A DNA stretch of 64,000 nt, taken from contig NZ_WHOS01000018.1 of the NCBI RefSeq assembly GCF_013340935.1, forward strand, positions 1-64,000, given 5' to 3'. Numbering within the stretch: the stretch's first letter is position 1; every line of letters starts with the position of its first letter. Origin of the DNA: Azospirillum melinis. Lineage in GTDB: Bacteria > Pseudomonadota > Alphaproteobacteria > Azospirillales > Azospirillaceae. Positions 34,798 to 44,888 of the stretch are shown in pieces. The notes beneath the pieces were generated by a model. That model was not told where the DNA came from and made no database searches. It was given only the letters and a program-made list of their open reading frames with translations. Both the position numbers and the translations under genes were made by a program.

Positions 34798-36443
34798 CAG
34801 GGGAATCCTCGGAAGGAGGGATGGGGCAGATGGATTGAGAAGGTGCTGCCGACGCCGGGGCTGGACAGGACGGTGAGGCGGCCGCCCAGCCGTTCCACCA
34901 TCTTGCGGGCGATGGCCAACCCCATGCCGGTGCCGGGATGCTCGTCGCGCGGATGCAGGCGCCGGAACACCTCGAAAATCTGGTCGCGATAGCGCGGTTC
35001 GATGCCGATGCCGTTGTCGCGCACGTCGATCACATCATAACCGTCGACCCGCCGGTGGGAAATCTGCACCTCGGCCGCGCGGTAGGGATGGCGGTATTCG
35101 ACGGCATTGGCGATCAGCACGATGAAGATCTCGCGCAGCCGCCGCTCGTCGGCCTGCACCGATGGCAGATCCGCCACGGCCACGGTGGCGCCGGCATCGG
35201 CGATGCGCCGCTTCAGCGCCGTCAACGCCGTCTTCAGCGGATCGCCGAGCGGGATGACGCCGCAGCTGAGCGGCACCCGGTCCTCCGCCAGGAAAAGCTG
35301 CACATCGCGCAGCAGCATCTTCAGCCGCCCGGCGCCGTCGACGATCTCACGGATGAAGCCCTCGCTCTCCTCGTCCAGCCTGCCCTTCTGCTGGCGCTCC
35401 AGCAGTTGGGCGTAGCTGGCGATGGCGCGCAACGGCTCCTGCAGGTCATGGGCCGTGGCATAGGCGAACTGCTCCAGCTCGTTCTTGGCACGGCCAAGCT
35501 CGGCGGTGCGCAGATCGACCTGCCGCTCCAGGGTGTAGCGGCGGCCGATCGCCATGAAGGTCACCATTTCGATCAGCAGCGACAGCAGAAAGAAGGCCAT
35601 CTGGAAGCCGCAGTAGGTCGGGTCGCCGTGGGCAAGCCCCTCCCAGCTGGTGCGCGGGGCCAGCGCCAGATGCCAATATCCGTCGGGCAGGTTGATCCGC
35701 TCGACCAGCGGGTCGCCCTTCAGCGCCAGGGCGTCGCCGGCCACCTGCTGACCGCTGTCGGTCACCACGGCGAATCCCAGATACGCGGGCACCCGGTCGA
35801 ACCGCACCTCGTTCAGGATGGCGCCGACGTCGAACACCAGCCCGACGGCGCCCCAGGGCTTGCCCGGCCCATAGACGATCTGGCGGGCGATCAGCCCCTG
35901 CCCGCCCTGCAGGAGGTTGACCGGGCCGTGGACGGTCACGTCGCGGCTGATGATGGCGCGCTGCACCGTATCGGCGAAGCCCGGCCGGGCGTCCCGCAGC
36001 AGGTCGTTGCCCAGCACCTTCTCGTTGCCCTCCGTCGGATAGACGATGCGGACGACGAAATCGGGGGCGGCGGAGATGTTGCGCACCCCCACCACCGACC
36101 GCCGCAGTCCCTCCGCATAGCGGGGGAACTGGTCGGCGAGGCTTCCGGTGCCGGACGCGACCTCGACGAAGGCGGTCAGGCCACGGACCAGGGAGACGCG
36201 CTCGTTCAGCGCGCTCGACAGGGCGCTGGCGAGCGACGAGGCGGTCAACGCTGCAGTTGCACGGTGTTCGGCCACCAGGACGCGAACATAGACGTCGCTC
36301 ATCCAGACGTAGCCGACCGCCAGGACCAGCGTCACCAGCGCCTGGACGGCGGCGGGCTTCCAGAAGCGCAGTCCGCCCAACAGCAGGCGGCGGAGACTGG
36401 CAGGCACCGGACGGCGCGGCGCGGTCAAGGGCTGCGCCGTCAT
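34797..36443 (-). CDS. CHASE-domain sensor histidine kinase
   Basis: A 548-residue membrane kinase. TM1 (about 33-53) and TM2 (FQMAFFLLSLLIEMVTFMA, near 290-310) enclose a periplasmic CHASE domain with FPRYAEGLRRSVVGVRNIS, FVVRIVYPTEGNEKVLG and GPGKPWGAVGLVFDV. The cytoplasmic HisKA has the phospho-His in YATAHDLQEPLRAIASYAQLL, a bacteriophytochrome-like version. The HATPase_c part follows with NAVEYRHP, DNGIGIEP and GTGMGLAIARKMVERLGG. CHASE domains bind small extracellular molecules, ligand unknown here. ATG 36443 is used; codons before it are not conserved. Its natural partner, the receiver-GGDEF gene overlapping its stop, is deleted. Confidence 0.92.
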   Translation of the reverse strand: MTAQPLTAPRRPVPASLRRLLLGGLRFWKPAAVQALVTLVLAVGYVWMSDVYVRVLVAEHRATAALTASSLASALSSALNERVSLVRGLTAFVEVASGTGSLADQFPRYAEGLRRSVVGVRNISAAPDFVVRIVYPTEGNEKVLGNDLLRDARPGFADTVQRAIISRDVTVHGPVNLLQGGQGLIARQIVYGPGKPWGAVGLVFDVGAILNEVRFDRVPAYLGFAVVTDSGQQVAGDALALKGDPLVERINLPDGYWHLALAPRTSWEGLAHGDPTYCGFQMAFFLLSLLIEMVTFMAIGRRYTLERQVDLRTAELGRAKNELEQFAYATAHDLQEPLRAIASYAQLLERQQKGRLDEESEGFIREIVDGAGRLKMLLRDVQLFLAEDRVPLSCGVIPLGDPLKTALTALKRRIADAGATVAVADLPSVQADERRLREIFIVLIANAVEYRHPYRAAEVQISHRRVDGYDVIDVRDNGIGIEPRYRDQIFEVFRRLHPRDEHPGTGMGLAIARKMVERLGGRLTVLSSPGVGSTFSIHLPHPSFRGFP

Positions 36444-36712
36444 GATCGGATCCGGGCCTCCCCAGTGTGGGCAAACCCCGCCTGCCATGTCCCGCCCCGC
36501 TCCGTTCCGCCATCCAGAGCCGGCAGGAGCAGACGGAACAGGCCGCCGCCGGAAAGTGATTGGAAACATCCCGACGAGCAAGGCAAGGTTGTGGTATCGA
36601 CCATCACTGCGTCCCGGCCTCTTTTCCGCCGAAGGGTTCCGTACAGCCGACGGGATGCTTCAAGCTGCATGCACCGTCGGCAATGAACGCAATCATATCC
36701 CTTCACCCAGAA

Positions 36713-36750
36713 AGGACTCCCCTGTGAAATTGTCACAGGGGATAAGTCCT
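36713..36750. terminator. Long hairpin in the gap before the chemoreceptor gene end
   Basis: CCCCTGTGA/TCACAGGGG (nine pairs, loop AATTG) is extended by AGGACT/AGTCCT beyond a three-base bulge. On the minus strand it is followed by a weak T run, so it could terminate the PAS/PilZ chemoreceptor transcript. The rest of the 399-base gap 36444-36842 must hold the CHASE kinase promoter; no gene was seen in it. Confidence 0.5.
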
Positions 36751-36842
36751 CAACCTTGATGATGAAGAGGATGCATAACGTTCGGTGCGACGGATCGAGG
36801 ACGGAGCGGCAGGCTTATCCGCGGGGATTTTCCGGTATGCGG

Positions 36843-39326
36843 TCAGGCTGCCACGTCGACCGGCGCACGGTCCTTGGTGGCGATTTCCACGGCCCGCGCG
36901 AAATCGCCCACCATCTTCTCCGCGTCGAAGGCCAGATGGATTCGGCTGTGCTCCACCGCCTTCACCACCACCGGCACCTCAGCCGCGTAGCGGTCGAGCC
37001 GCAGATGACCGATGGCCCCCGCCAGCGAACGGCCGTCGGTCGTCGTCACCGGATCGATCATGGCGCCGCCGATGGACAGGTTGCGCACGGTCACCGCCAG
37101 CCGGTCGCCGCCGATCAGCAGGGTTCCCGTCTCGTCCACCTGGAAACGCGGCTTGCGCCGGCGGTCGGCATCGCCGGTGGAGGTGCGGACGATGCGGACC
37201 AGCACCTGCCGCAGGCTCTCGATGGAACGGGCGACATCGCCGGACCCGTTTTTGACGTGGGTGGCCTGTTCGCCGGTGCGGTCGGCCTCTTCCGACACCG
37301 CGGCGATGCGGTACGACACTTCCTGCGCCGCCGTGGAGGTCTCCACCACGTTGCGGCTGATCTCCTGGGTGGCGGCAGACTGCTGCTCCATCGCCGCAGC
37401 GATGGAACCGGCGATGTGGTCGATCTCGGCGATGGTCCGGCCGATTTCCTCGACCGCCTGCACCGCCTCGTCGGTCACCGCCTGGATCGCGGTGATCTGG
37501 CGGGTGATCTCCTCGGTCGAGGACGCGGTCTGGTTGGCGAGGTTCTTCACCTCCTGCGCCACCACGGCGAAGCCCTTGCCGGCTTCTCCCGCCCGCGCCG
37601 CCTCGATGGTCGCGTTCAGCGCCAGCAGATTGGTCTGGCCGGCGATGGACTGGATCAGGTTGACCACCTCACCCACCTTCGCCACCGTTTCCGACAGCGA
37701 GCGGATGGTGGCCTGGGTGTGGTGGCCGCTCTCCACCGCGCGGCGGGTCACCGCACTGGAATGGGCGACCTGCGAGGAGATCTCGCGGATCGAGGCGGCC
37801 AGCTCCTCGCTGGCGGCGGCGACGGTCTGGGCGTTCGCCAGCGCCTGCCCGGCCGCGGACGCCACGGTCTGGGCGTTGATGCTGACCCGCTCGGCCGAGC
37901 CGGACATGCCTTCGGCATCGTCGGCCATGGCCCCGGTGCGCTGGGCGACCTCCTCCACCGCGCGGCCGGCCTCCCGCTCCACCGTCGACGCCATGTTTTC
38001 CAGGGCGCGGCGCCGTTCCTCGTCGGCATGGCGGGCGCGCTCGACGCGCTCCTGCACGGCATAGCACAGGCGCGCCTTCAGGCCGCGCAGCTGGCCGGCG
38101 ATGAGATGGAATTCGGCCGCGGCCGGCAGGTCGATGATGTGGGTCTGGTCGTTGCGGGCGATGGCGTCGAAATCGACCGAGAAGGCGGCCAGCGGGCGGC
38201 GGACGGTGCGCAGCAGCAAGAGCCCGCAGAACACCGCCCCCAGCAGGACGGCCAGCCCGGCCGCCACGGCGAACACCAGATGCCAGCGGAAGTCCTCCAG
38301 CGCCCCCTCATACTCGCCCTTGGCGACCGTCAGCTGCAATTGCAGCAGATCCTTGTTGGTCTGGAACGCCGCCTGGAACAGCGGGTCGATGCGGTCGCGG
38401 ACCAAGACCTCCAGCCGCAGCGAATCGCCCTGGCGCGCCAGTTCCATCGCCGGCTTCAGCCCCTCGTTCAGGAAGGCGGCGCGTTGCTTGGCGAAGCGTT
38501 CCGCCAGAATCATCTCCTCCGGCGTCATGAAGGTGGTGACATAGTCCGCCCACAGCCGGTCGATGGTGGCGGCGTTTTTGGCGATGCGGTCCTCGCGCTG
38601 CGCCATCGCCTTGGGATCGGTGCCGTCGCGGGTATCGATGATCAGGCGCTGCAACGTCTGCACATTGTCGCGCATATGGTCCAGAATCTCGCCGATCTGG
38701 ACCGCCGGCACCGTGCGGTGCTCGTACACCATCTTCAGCGACGCGTTGCTGTCGGACATGCCGCGCAGCGTGACGCCGCCGACCGCCAGCATCGACAGGA
38801 TCATGAAGGCGAAGATCAGGGTCAGACGCCCGGTCACCGTCGCCATCCAGCGGCGGAACCCCGCCCCGGCGCCGCGCCCGACCGCCTGCCCGTCGCGCAC
38901 CGTCAGATGGCGCGCCCTGCCCTCGCGGATGTCGGCATAGAGCCGCTCCGTCGCCGCCACCTGATCGCGCGACGGCTTGGTGCGGATCGAGATGAAGCCG
39001 GTCACCGTCCCGTCCTCGATTACCGGCGTGACGTTGGCGCGGACCCAATAGAAATCGCCGTCCTTGGTCCGGTTCTTCACCAGCCCTTCCCACGGCCGGC
39101 CGTCCTTGATGGTCGCCCACAGGTCGGCGAAGGCCTCCTTCGGCATGTGCGGATGCCGGATCAGATTGTGCGGAGCCCCGATCAGCTCGGCTTCGGCATA
39201 GCCGCTGATGTCGGCGAATGCCTTGTTGACGAAGGTGATGCGCCCGCCCGTGTCGGTACGCGACACCAGCAGGACACCGTCTTCCATCACGATTTCACGG
39301 TCGGTGATCGGTTCGTTGAGACGCAT
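36843..39326 (-). CDS. aer: Aer-like chemoreceptor with PAS sensor and C-terminal PilZ domain
   Basis: An 827-residue energy-taxis type receptor. The N-terminal PAS domain (about residues 15-115) has [31 protein letters not shown] and [11 protein letters not shown], the Aer-type FAD-binding pattern. TM1 is near 167-188, followed by a four-helix periplasmic region and TM2 ([20 protein letters not shown]). A signalling coiled coil follows with [19 protein letters not shown]. The last 110 residues form a PilZ domain with RRRKPRF and the NLSIGGAMI loop, which bind c-di-GMP in known members. Azospirillum Aer and Tlp1 receptors share this rare layout. ATG 39326 starts just before the PAS domain. 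The symbol is given by resemblance. Confidence 0.9.
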   Translation of the reverse strand: MRLNEPITDREIVMEDGVLLVSRTDTGGRITFVNKAFADISGYAEAELIGAPHNLIRHPHMPKEAFADLWATIKDGRPWEGLVKNRTKDGDFYWVRANVTPVIEDGTVTGFISIRTKPSRDQVAATERLYADIREGRARHLTVRDGQAVGRGAGAGFRRWMATVTGRLTLIFAFMILSMLAVGGVTLRGMSDSNASLKMVYEHRTVPAVQIGEILDHMRDNVQTLQRLIIDTRDGTDPKAMAQREDRIAKNAATIDRLWADYVTTFMTPEEMILAERFAKQRAAFLNEGLKPAMELARQGDSLRLEVLVRDRIDPLFQAAFQTNKDLLQLQLTVAKGEYEGALEDFRWHLVFAVAAGLAVLLGAVFCGLLLLRTVRRPLAAFSVDFDAIARNDQTHIIDLPAAAEFHLIAGQLRGLKARLCYAVQERVERARHADEERRRALENMASTVEREAGRAVEEVAQRTGAMADDAEGMSGSAERVSINAQTVASAAGQALANAQTVAAASEELAASIREISSQVAHSSAVTRRAVESGHHTQATIRSLSETVAKVGEVVNLIQSIAGQTNLLALNATIEAARAGEAGKGFAVVAQEVKNLANQTASSTEEITRQITAIQAVTDEAVQAVEEIGRTIAEIDHIAGSIAAAMEQQSAATQEISRNVVETSTAAQEVSYRIAAVSEEADRTGEQATHVKNGSGDVARSIESLRQVLVRIVRTSTGDADRRRKPRFQVDETGTLLIGGDRLAVTVRNLSIGGAMIDPVTTTDGRSLAGAIGHLRLDRYAAEVPVVVKAVEHSRIHLAFDAEKMVGDFARAVEIATKDRAPVDVAA

Positions 39327-39710
39327 GGGGCGGGGCCTCGTCGGACAATGGGCACGTTCGGGCAGGCAAGCCGGCGCGACGGGTCGCGACCGGTGGACAG
39401 AGAGAGGCCAGCGCACCGCCTGGAAAAAGCGATGGTTCGGCACAGCTAACGGAATGGCGTTTCGTCTACTCTGAGTAGCCCACATCCGCACTGACACAGA
39501 TCAAGTCAGCAAGCGGCGTGCCATGCACTCTGAATTCTTCGCAAACCGCCGCTCCGGTAAAACCCTGATGACCGGGCGCGCGCTTCAAACTGTGATTCGC
39601 CGCGTCTGGAGTCGCAATTTGCGAATGAAAACGCGAGTCAGCCGGAAAATTATCAAATTGCAAAAGAACAGATTTCCCGCGGGGAAGGCGAATCTCCACA
39701 TCAGAGAACA
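39327..39710. other. Intergenic region before the chemoreceptor gene
   Basis: No gene is supported here. The part 39590-39720 is markedly AT-richer than the rest of the window and is the likely promoter zone of the chemoreceptor gene. A 63-codon open frame at 39523-39714 on the plus strand has no ribosome site and no recognisable features. Confidence 0.6.
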
Positions 39711-39715
39711 TTAAT

Positions 39716-39753
39716 AAAGAAAAACCCCTCTCTCCATCTGGAGAGAGGGGTTT
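39716..39753 (-). terminator. Intrinsic terminator of the aroQ-accB-accC operon
   Basis: A perfect 14-pair stem (AAACCCCTCTCTCC with GGAGAGAGGGGTTT) closes the loop AGAT as read on the minus strand. It is followed by TTCTTTATT. It stands 58 bases beyond the accC stop codon. Confidence 0.9.
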
Positions 39754-39810
39754 CATAACTGCGACATTCTGCCGCAGTATTTCCGCGTATGTGAAAAATG
39801 CCGCGAGCGG

Positions 39811-41151
39811 TCAGGACTTCGCCATCAGCTGTTCCAGCCAATGGATGTCGTAATTGCCGTCGATGAAGGCCTGCTGTGCGATGATGCGGTCATGCAGCGG
39901 CAGCGTGGTCTGGATGCCGCCGATCACATACTCTTCGATGGAGCGGCGCAGGCGCATCAGGCACTCGTTCCGGGTGGTGCCGTGGACGACCAGCTTGGCG
40001 ATCAGGCTGTCGTAATGCGACGGCACGCGGTAGCCGTCATACAGTGCCGAATCGACGCGAACGCCCAGTCCGCCCGGCGCGTGATAGCCGTCGATCTTGC
40101 CTGGCGACGGGATGAAGGTCTCCGGGTTCTCGGCGTTCACCCGGCATTCGATGGCATGGCCTTCGAAGCGGATGTCCGACTGGCCATAGCCCAGAGGCGC
40201 ACCGGCGGCGACGCGGATCTGCTCGCGAACCAGATCGATGCCGGTGATCATCTCGGTGATGGTGTGCTCGACCTGAAGGCGGGTGTTCATTTCGATGAAA
40301 TAGAACTGCCCGTCCTCGTAGAGGAACTCCATCGTGCCGACGCCGCGGTAGCCGATGGCCGCCGCCGTCTTGGCCGCCAGCTCGCCGATGAAGGCGCGCT
40401 GCTCGGCGTTCAGCGCCGGGCTCGGCGCCTCCTCGATGACCTTCTGGTGCCGGCGCTGGACCGAGCAGTCGCGCTCGCCGAAATGCACGCAGGTGCCGTG
40501 GGTGTCGCCCAGGAGCTGGATCTCGATGTGCCGCGGATGGCCGAGATACTTCTCCAGATAGACCTCATCGTTGCCGAAGGCGGCGCGCGCCTCGCCACGG
40601 GCCAGCTGATAGGCTTCCTTCAGCTGGTCGGGGTTGCGGGCGACCTTCATGCCCTTGCCGCCGCCGCCCGCCGCCGCCTTGATCAGCACCGGATAGCCGG
40701 TCTCGTGGGCGACCTTCTCCGCATCCTCCAGCGACGTCACCGGACCGTCGGAGCCGGGCACCACCGGCAGACCCTGCTCCATCACCGTCTTCTTGGCGGT
40801 GACCTTGTCGCCCATGACCCGGATATGCTCCGGCGTCGGGCCGATGAAGGTGAAGCCGTGCTCCTCCACCATCTCCGCGAACTGGGCGTTTTCCGACAGG
40901 AAGCCGATGCCGGGATGGATGGCGTCGACATTGGTGATCGACGCCGCCGACAGGATGGCCGGAATGTTGAGGTAGCTGTCGCGCGCGGACGCCGGACCGA
41001 TGCACACGCTTTCGTCGGCGAGGCGGACGTGCATGGCGTCGGCGTCGGCGGTGGAATGCACCGCCACGGTCTGGATCCCCATTTCGCGGCAGGCGCGGTG
41101 GATGCGGAGCGCAATCTCACCACGGTTCGCGATCAGGATCTTTTCGAACAT
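39811..41151 (-). CDS. accC: Acetyl-CoA carboxylase, biotin carboxylase subunit
   Basis: A 446-residue ATP-grasp enzyme that carboxylates biotin on AccB, the first half-reaction of fatty acid synthesis. Signatures include the start MFEKILIANRGEIALRIHRA, the glycine-rich loop KAAAGGGGKGMKVA, the FGERDCSVQRRHQKVIEE block, EMNTRLQVEHTITEMITGID in shortened form (MNTRLQVEHTITE) and the C-terminal biotin carboxylase domain. The ATG at 41151 is used; a TTG two codons earlier is less likely. It follows accB after 20 bases and ends before a strong terminator, so it closes the operon. Confidence 0.98.
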   Translation of the reverse strand: MFEKILIANRGEIALRIHRACREMGIQTVAVHSTADADAMHVRLADESVCIGPASARDSYLNIPAILSAASITNVDAIHPGIGFLSENAQFAEMVEEHGFTFIGPTPEHIRVMGDKVTAKKTVMEQGLPVVPGSDGPVTSLEDAEKVAHETGYPVLIKAAAGGGGKGMKVARNPDQLKEAYQLARGEARAAFGNDEVYLEKYLGHPRHIEIQLLGDTHGTCVHFGERDCSVQRRHQKVIEEAPSPALNAEQRAFIGELAAKTAAAIGYRGVGTMEFLYEDGQFYFIEMNTRLQVEHTITEMITGIDLVREQIRVAAGAPLGYGQSDIRFEGHAIECRVNAENPETFIPSPGKIDGYHAPGGLGVRVDSALYDGYRVPSHYDSLIAKLVVHGTTRNECLMRLRRSIEEYVIGGIQTTLPLHDRIIAQQAFIDGNYDIHWLEQLMAKS

Positions 41152-41171
41152 CGCCAAGGGAATGCCCCGCT

Positions 41172-41621
41172 TTACTCGATGATGAGGAGAACTTCGCCGA
41201 ATTCGACCGGCTGGGCGTCGGACACCAGCACTTCGGCGACGGTGCCGCCGCGCGGGGCCTTGATCGGGTTCATGACCTTCATCGCCTCGATGATCATGAT
41301 GGTCTGGCCGGCCTTGACCACGTCGCCCGGACGGACGAAGGGCGTACCGCCCGGCTCCGCCGCCAGATAGGCGGTGCCGACCATCGGCGAGGTCACGGCA
41401 CCCGGATGGCTTGCCGGCTTTGCAGCGGCCGGCGCCGCCACGGCGACCGGAGCGGCCGCCAGGACCGGGGCTGCCTGGACGGCGACCGTCTGGGCGGCGG
41501 TCGGGCGGGTGACGCGGATGCGCTTTTCGCCCTCGGCGAACTCGATCTCGCTCAAGCCCGTCTCACGCAGGAGGTCCGCCAGCTTGCGGACCAGATCGCC
41601 GTCGATGTCGAAGCTCGCCAT
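41172..41621 (-). CDS. accB: Acetyl-CoA carboxylase, biotin carboxyl carrier protein
   Basis: A 149-residue carrier. An N-terminal helix (DLVRKLADLLRETGLSEIEF) is followed by an Ala/Pro-rich flexible linker (about 45-75) and the biotinyl domain with the biotin-accepting Lys in EAMKVMN (near residue 114). It shuttles carboxylated biotin between AccC and the AccA/AccD transferase. It lies 22 bases after aroQ and 20 before accC, matching the common alphaproteobacterial aroQ-accB-accC operon. Confidence 0.98.
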   Translation of the reverse strand: MASFDIDGDLVRKLADLLRETGLSEIEFAEGEKRIRVTRPTAAQTVAVQAAPVLAAAPVAVAAPAAAKPASHPGAVTSPMVGTAYLAAEPGGTPFVRPGDVVKAGQTIMIIEAMKVMNPIKAPRGGTVAEVLVSDAQPVEFGEVLLIIE

Positions 41622-41643
41622 GATGTCAGTCGTTCCCGTTTCC

Positions 41644-42093
41644 TTAATCGCGGTCGATGATGTTCGCGATGGCGTCCAGCGCCAGAAGATACCCGTGCGG
41701 CCCGAACCCGCAGATCATCCCCCTCGCCACCGGCGAGATGTAGGAGTGATGGCGGACCGGCTCGCGCTTGAAGATGTTCGACAGATGGACCTCGATCACC
41801 GGCAGCTCCGACAGAATCAGGCTGTCCATGATCGCGACCGAGGTGTGGGTGTAGGCGCCGGCGTTGATGACGATGCCGTCATTTTCCGTGCGGGCCTGCT
41901 GAATCCACGAAACCAGTTCGCCTTCGTGATTCGACTGCCGGAAATCCACGGTCAGACCCAGCGTGTCGGCACGCTCGTGGCAGGCGGCCTCCAGGTCGTC
42001 CAGGGTCATCGACCCGTAGATTTGCGGCTCCCGCACGCCCAGCATGTTGAGGTTCGGTCCGTTGAGGACCAGAATCGACGCGTCGATGGCCAC
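41644..42093 (-). CDS. aroQ: Type II 3-dehydroquinate dehydratase
   Basis: A 149-residue dodecameric dehydratase of the shikimate pathway. The lid loop NGPNLNMLGVREPQIYG holds the catalytic Tyr and Arg; NAGAYTHTSVAI and EVHLSNIFKRE carry the substrate-binding Asn and catalytic His; SPVARGMICGFG fits the C-terminal part. The start is GTG at 42093, with AAGGGG about nine bases upstream. It heads the accBC operon. The gap 42094-42259 to the next gene on the same strand presumably holds the operon promoter. Confidence 0.97.
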   Translation of the reverse strand: MAIDASILVLNGPNLNMLGVREPQIYGSMTLDDLEAACHERADTLGLTVDFRQSNHEGELVSWIQQARTENDGIVINAGAYTHTSVAIMDSLILSELPVIEVHLSNIFKREPVRHHSYISPVARGMICGFGPHGYLLALDAIANIIDRD

Positions 42094-42259
42094 AGCCCGC
42101 GCCCCTTTTCCATGATCGAAACCGCGCGTTTATAGCACGAAGCACCGTCCTGTCCATGGCGACGGGGGCCTTCCGCGCGGAAAAGCGCGCCAAAATCCGG
42201 AAAATCGCCACGGCAGGGCCGGAAGACCGCGCGAACCCTCAGGGAAAACCCCAGCGATA

Positions 42260-43099
42260 TCAGGGAGCAGGCTGAAGCGTGTGCCTGGCGAGCAGCTGGT
42301 GATAAACGCCCTGCTGCTTCAGGGCCTTCAGGCCGTCGTTAAAGGCGGCGACCGTCGCGTCGGCCCCCGGGGTGCCGCGTCCGACCACCAGATGCAGCGT
42401 CACCACGGCGAAGGGCCGGTCCGCCACCCGGATGTCGTCGGCCAGACCGGAGCGCTGAATCGCCGCGGCGCCGCTGAACTCGTCGATCACCAGAACATCG
42501 GCCCGCCCGGTCGCCACCATGCGCACGCAGGCTCCCAGGTCGGACGGGGTCTGCCGGGTCAGGCGGCCCTGTTCGACCATCGCCTCCAGCCCGGCCGGCA
42601 GGGCATAGCCCACCGGCTGGCAGATCGTCCGCCCCTGGAAATCCTCCAGACCGCCGGAGTCGCCGCCTCCGGCCCGGCCGTGAAACTCCATCCCGGACCG
42701 GTTCGACAGATAGACGAACTGCCGCACTTCCATCACCGGGTCGGAGAACAGCACCTCCCGCTCGCGCTCCGGCGTGCGGATATAGGGAAAGGTGGCGAGG
42801 AAACGGCCGGCCACCACCCCGTCATAGCCGCGCTTCCACGGCATGAAGCGCACGTCGTACCGACGCCCGCCGACCGCGAAGGACCGGCGGACCAGATCGG
42901 TCACCAGCCCGCCACCCGGCAGGTCGTCGCCGGTGTAGGGGGCATAGTCGCCGCCGGTCACCAGATCCAGGCCTGTGTAGGGGGCCTGAGCGGGATCCGT
43001 GCCACCGGGTTCCGAGCCGGGGACCTGAGCCTGCGGCTGAGCCGGGGTCAGGCACAGCAGCAGCCCGGCCAGGACAATGCCCGCGGCCGAGGATCTCAC
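42260..43099 (-). CDS. Periplasmic solute-binding protein, family 3-like
   Basis: A protein of about 279 residues with a signal peptide (VRSSAAGIVLAGLLLCLTPA). The mature protein is a two-lobe type II binding fold: GGDYAPYTGDDLPGGGLVTDL, FMPWKRGYDGVVAGRFLATFPYI in part (MPWKRGYDGVVAG), EVLFSDPVMEV and RADVLVIDEFSGA. This pattern is common in orphan SBP_bac_3 proteins without a cognate ABC transporter, and no permease genes are nearby. Ligand unknown. A short near-duplicate PYTGLDL / PYTGDDL follows the signal peptide. The GTG at 43099 is chosen from the signal peptide; TTG codons further upstream are alternatives. Confidence 0.85.
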   Translation of the reverse strand: MRSSAAGIVLAGLLLCLTPAQPQAQVPGSEPGGTDPAQAPYTGLDLVTGGDYAPYTGDDLPGGGLVTDLVRRSFAVGGRRYDVRFMPWKRGYDGVVAGRFLATFPYIRTPEREREVLFSDPVMEVRQFVYLSNRSGMEFHGRAGGGDSGGLEDFQGRTICQPVGYALPAGLEAMVEQGRLTRQTPSDLGACVRMVATGRADVLVIDEFSGAAAIQRSGLADDIRVADRPFAVVTLHLVVGRGTPGADATVAAFNDGLKALKQQGVYHQLLARHTLQPAP

Positions 43100-43262
43100 C
43101 GTGCCAATCGCTCCGTTTGCCGAATCCCGCAAGTCCGTTGGCCGCCCGCTGGTGGGTCCGGCGCCGCGGTCGCACGGCGCCGGCCAAGAATCTAACAGCT
43201 GAGATCTAACGGCCTGCACGCCGCACTGTAAAGAGCCGCCGACACTTGCCGCCGGCTTGCGG

Positions 43263-44735
43263 TCACTCAGCCGCGGCGGCCGGGCCGGCGGCGGCTTCCC
43301 GCGCACGGCGGCCGGCCGGATCGGTGTAGAGGTCGTTGATGCGCTGGACATGCACCGCCGTCGCCTCGCGGATGGCGAAGATCGCCTTGCGGGCCCGCCC
43401 GCCCCAGCCGGCGGGCTGCTTGGCGAAGATCGAGCGGAAGAAGCGGGTGTTCCGCAGGAAGGCCTGCCGCAGGTTCAGGTCGACGTCGCCGAACCGGTCG
43501 CTCAGGGTGACGGCGATGCGGCGGGCGAAGAACTGGCGCAGCTTGAAATGCCCGGCCAGGAACAGCCCGCCCAGCACCAGCGCGGTGCCGATCAGGTGCA
43601 GCGGAAGCCCGCTGTCGCCGGACTCGGACAGCCAGCCGAGGAAGGCGCCGAATCCGCCGCCCAGCGTCTGCACGGCGCTGCCCAGCAGCGCCAGCAGCAA
43701 CACGCCCCACACCGCGTCGCCGATCAGCACGCGGCGGCGCCACGCCGCCATCGCCTCGCGCAGCTTGGGCAGCACCTCCCCCTCCACTTCCTTGGTCAGG
43801 CTGTCGATGGAGCCGATGATGCGATAGGCGCGGGCGACCTCGACCTCGTTGATGCGGGTCTGGAGTTCGGCCAGATCATGGTCGCGGCGCGCCTGGTAGC
43901 GGGCGCGGCGGCCGTCATCCTCGATGTCCACGGCGGAGCGCTGATCGTAGATGGCATAGAAGCGGCCCGACACCAGCCCGGCCTGGGCGATGGCGCGCTG
44001 CCAGGCGCCGAACACCGCTTCGAGATTGTCCTCCTTGGCGGTGGTGTCGACCTGATTGAGGATGTAGCAGACCTTGCGGGCGTCGGCGCGGTTGACCGTC
44101 TTGGCGACCAGATGGCGCAGCGTGTCCTGCATGGCGCCCGGCTCCGGATGGCGGGCGTCGAAGAAGACGAGCACGAGGTCCGATAGCTCGACGATATGGT
44201 CGACCAGCCTCAGGACCGAACGGCGCTGGTCGTCGGCGTCGAAGCCCGGCGAGTCGATGAAGATCTTGCCCTTGGTCCGCGTCCCGGCCAGCGTCTTCAG
44301 TTGCAGGTAATTGTCGATCCGCTTGCCCTCGCCGGCGGCGACCTTCTCGATCTCGTCGGCGATGCGATAGAAGGGGAAACGCGGGTCGGCGTTCAGCGCG
44401 GTGCCGGGCAACGCCTCCTTGCGGGTTTCCGGACCGTGGCAGATGACGGTGAACTTGTCGTCCACCGCCTGATTGCCGGTGTTCTGCAACACCTCGCCCA
44501 GATAGCCGTTGAGGAAGGTCGACTTGCCGGCGGAGAAGGTGCCGAGCACCGCGACCATCGGCCACCAGGGGATGCGGGTGGTCAGCGATTCATGGCGGTC
44601 GATCAGCCCGAGCCCGGCCAGGATGCGGTCGAAGGCGCGGAAGGTCGGGAGGACCGGCAGCAGGTTGGGGTTTTCCGCCCGCAGATGGGCATCCAAAGCC
44701 GCGAGGCGCTGCTGAAGGGCTTGCCGGGGGGTCAT
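43263..44735 (-). CDS. Dynamin-like GTPase with C-terminal membrane segments
   Basis: A 490-residue large GTPase. The G domain shows the P-loop GTFSAGKSTFLNGYLG (about residues 63-78), switch region TVICHGPET, DxxG-type DSPGFDADD and NQVD for guanine recognition. Helical regions follow, with two membrane segments (LIGDAVWGVLLLALLGSAV and LHLIGTALVLGGLFLAGHF, about residues 345-415) and a further helical tail. Bacterial dynamin-like proteins reshape or guard membranes, but the role of this branch is unknown. ATG 44735 is used. Codon use is typical of the window. It stands alone on its strand, with the binding-protein gene 163 bases downstream. Confidence 0.88.
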   Translation of the reverse strand: MTPRQALQQRLAALDAHLRAENPNLLPVLPTFRAFDRILAGLGLIDRHESLTTRIPWWPMVAVLGTFSAGKSTFLNGYLGEVLQNTGNQAVDDKFTVICHGPETRKEALPGTALNADPRFPFYRIADEIEKVAAGEGKRIDNYLQLKTLAGTRTKGKIFIDSPGFDADDQRRSVLRLVDHIVELSDLVLVFFDARHPEPGAMQDTLRHLVAKTVNRADARKVCYILNQVDTTAKEDNLEAVFGAWQRAIAQAGLVSGRFYAIYDQRSAVDIEDDGRRARYQARRDHDLAELQTRINEVEVARAYRIIGSIDSLTKEVEGEVLPKLREAMAAWRRRVLIGDAVWGVLLLALLGSAVQTLGGGFGAFLGWLSESGDSGLPLHLIGTALVLGGLFLAGHFKLRQFFARRIAVTLSDRFGDVDLNLRQAFLRNTRFFRSIFAKQPAGWGGRARKAIFAIREATAVHVQRINDLYTDPAGRRAREAAAGPAAAAE

Positions 44736-44888
44736 GGCGGGCGAATTCCACTGTTGCACGGGCCGAAAAGAACGGCCCCTCTCTAGCACGGGCGGGACCG
44801 GCACCGGATATGAAATCTCCCTCATCTTCCGTCCCGGGATTTTCCGGGCTGGGGGTTGAGACAGGGACTCCAGGCGGTGTCGGGCGAA

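Noticed and set aside
39523-39714. A 63-codon open frame before the chemoreceptor gene
   Set aside because: It lies in AT-rich promoter-like sequence, has no ribosome site and shows no domain or coding bias.
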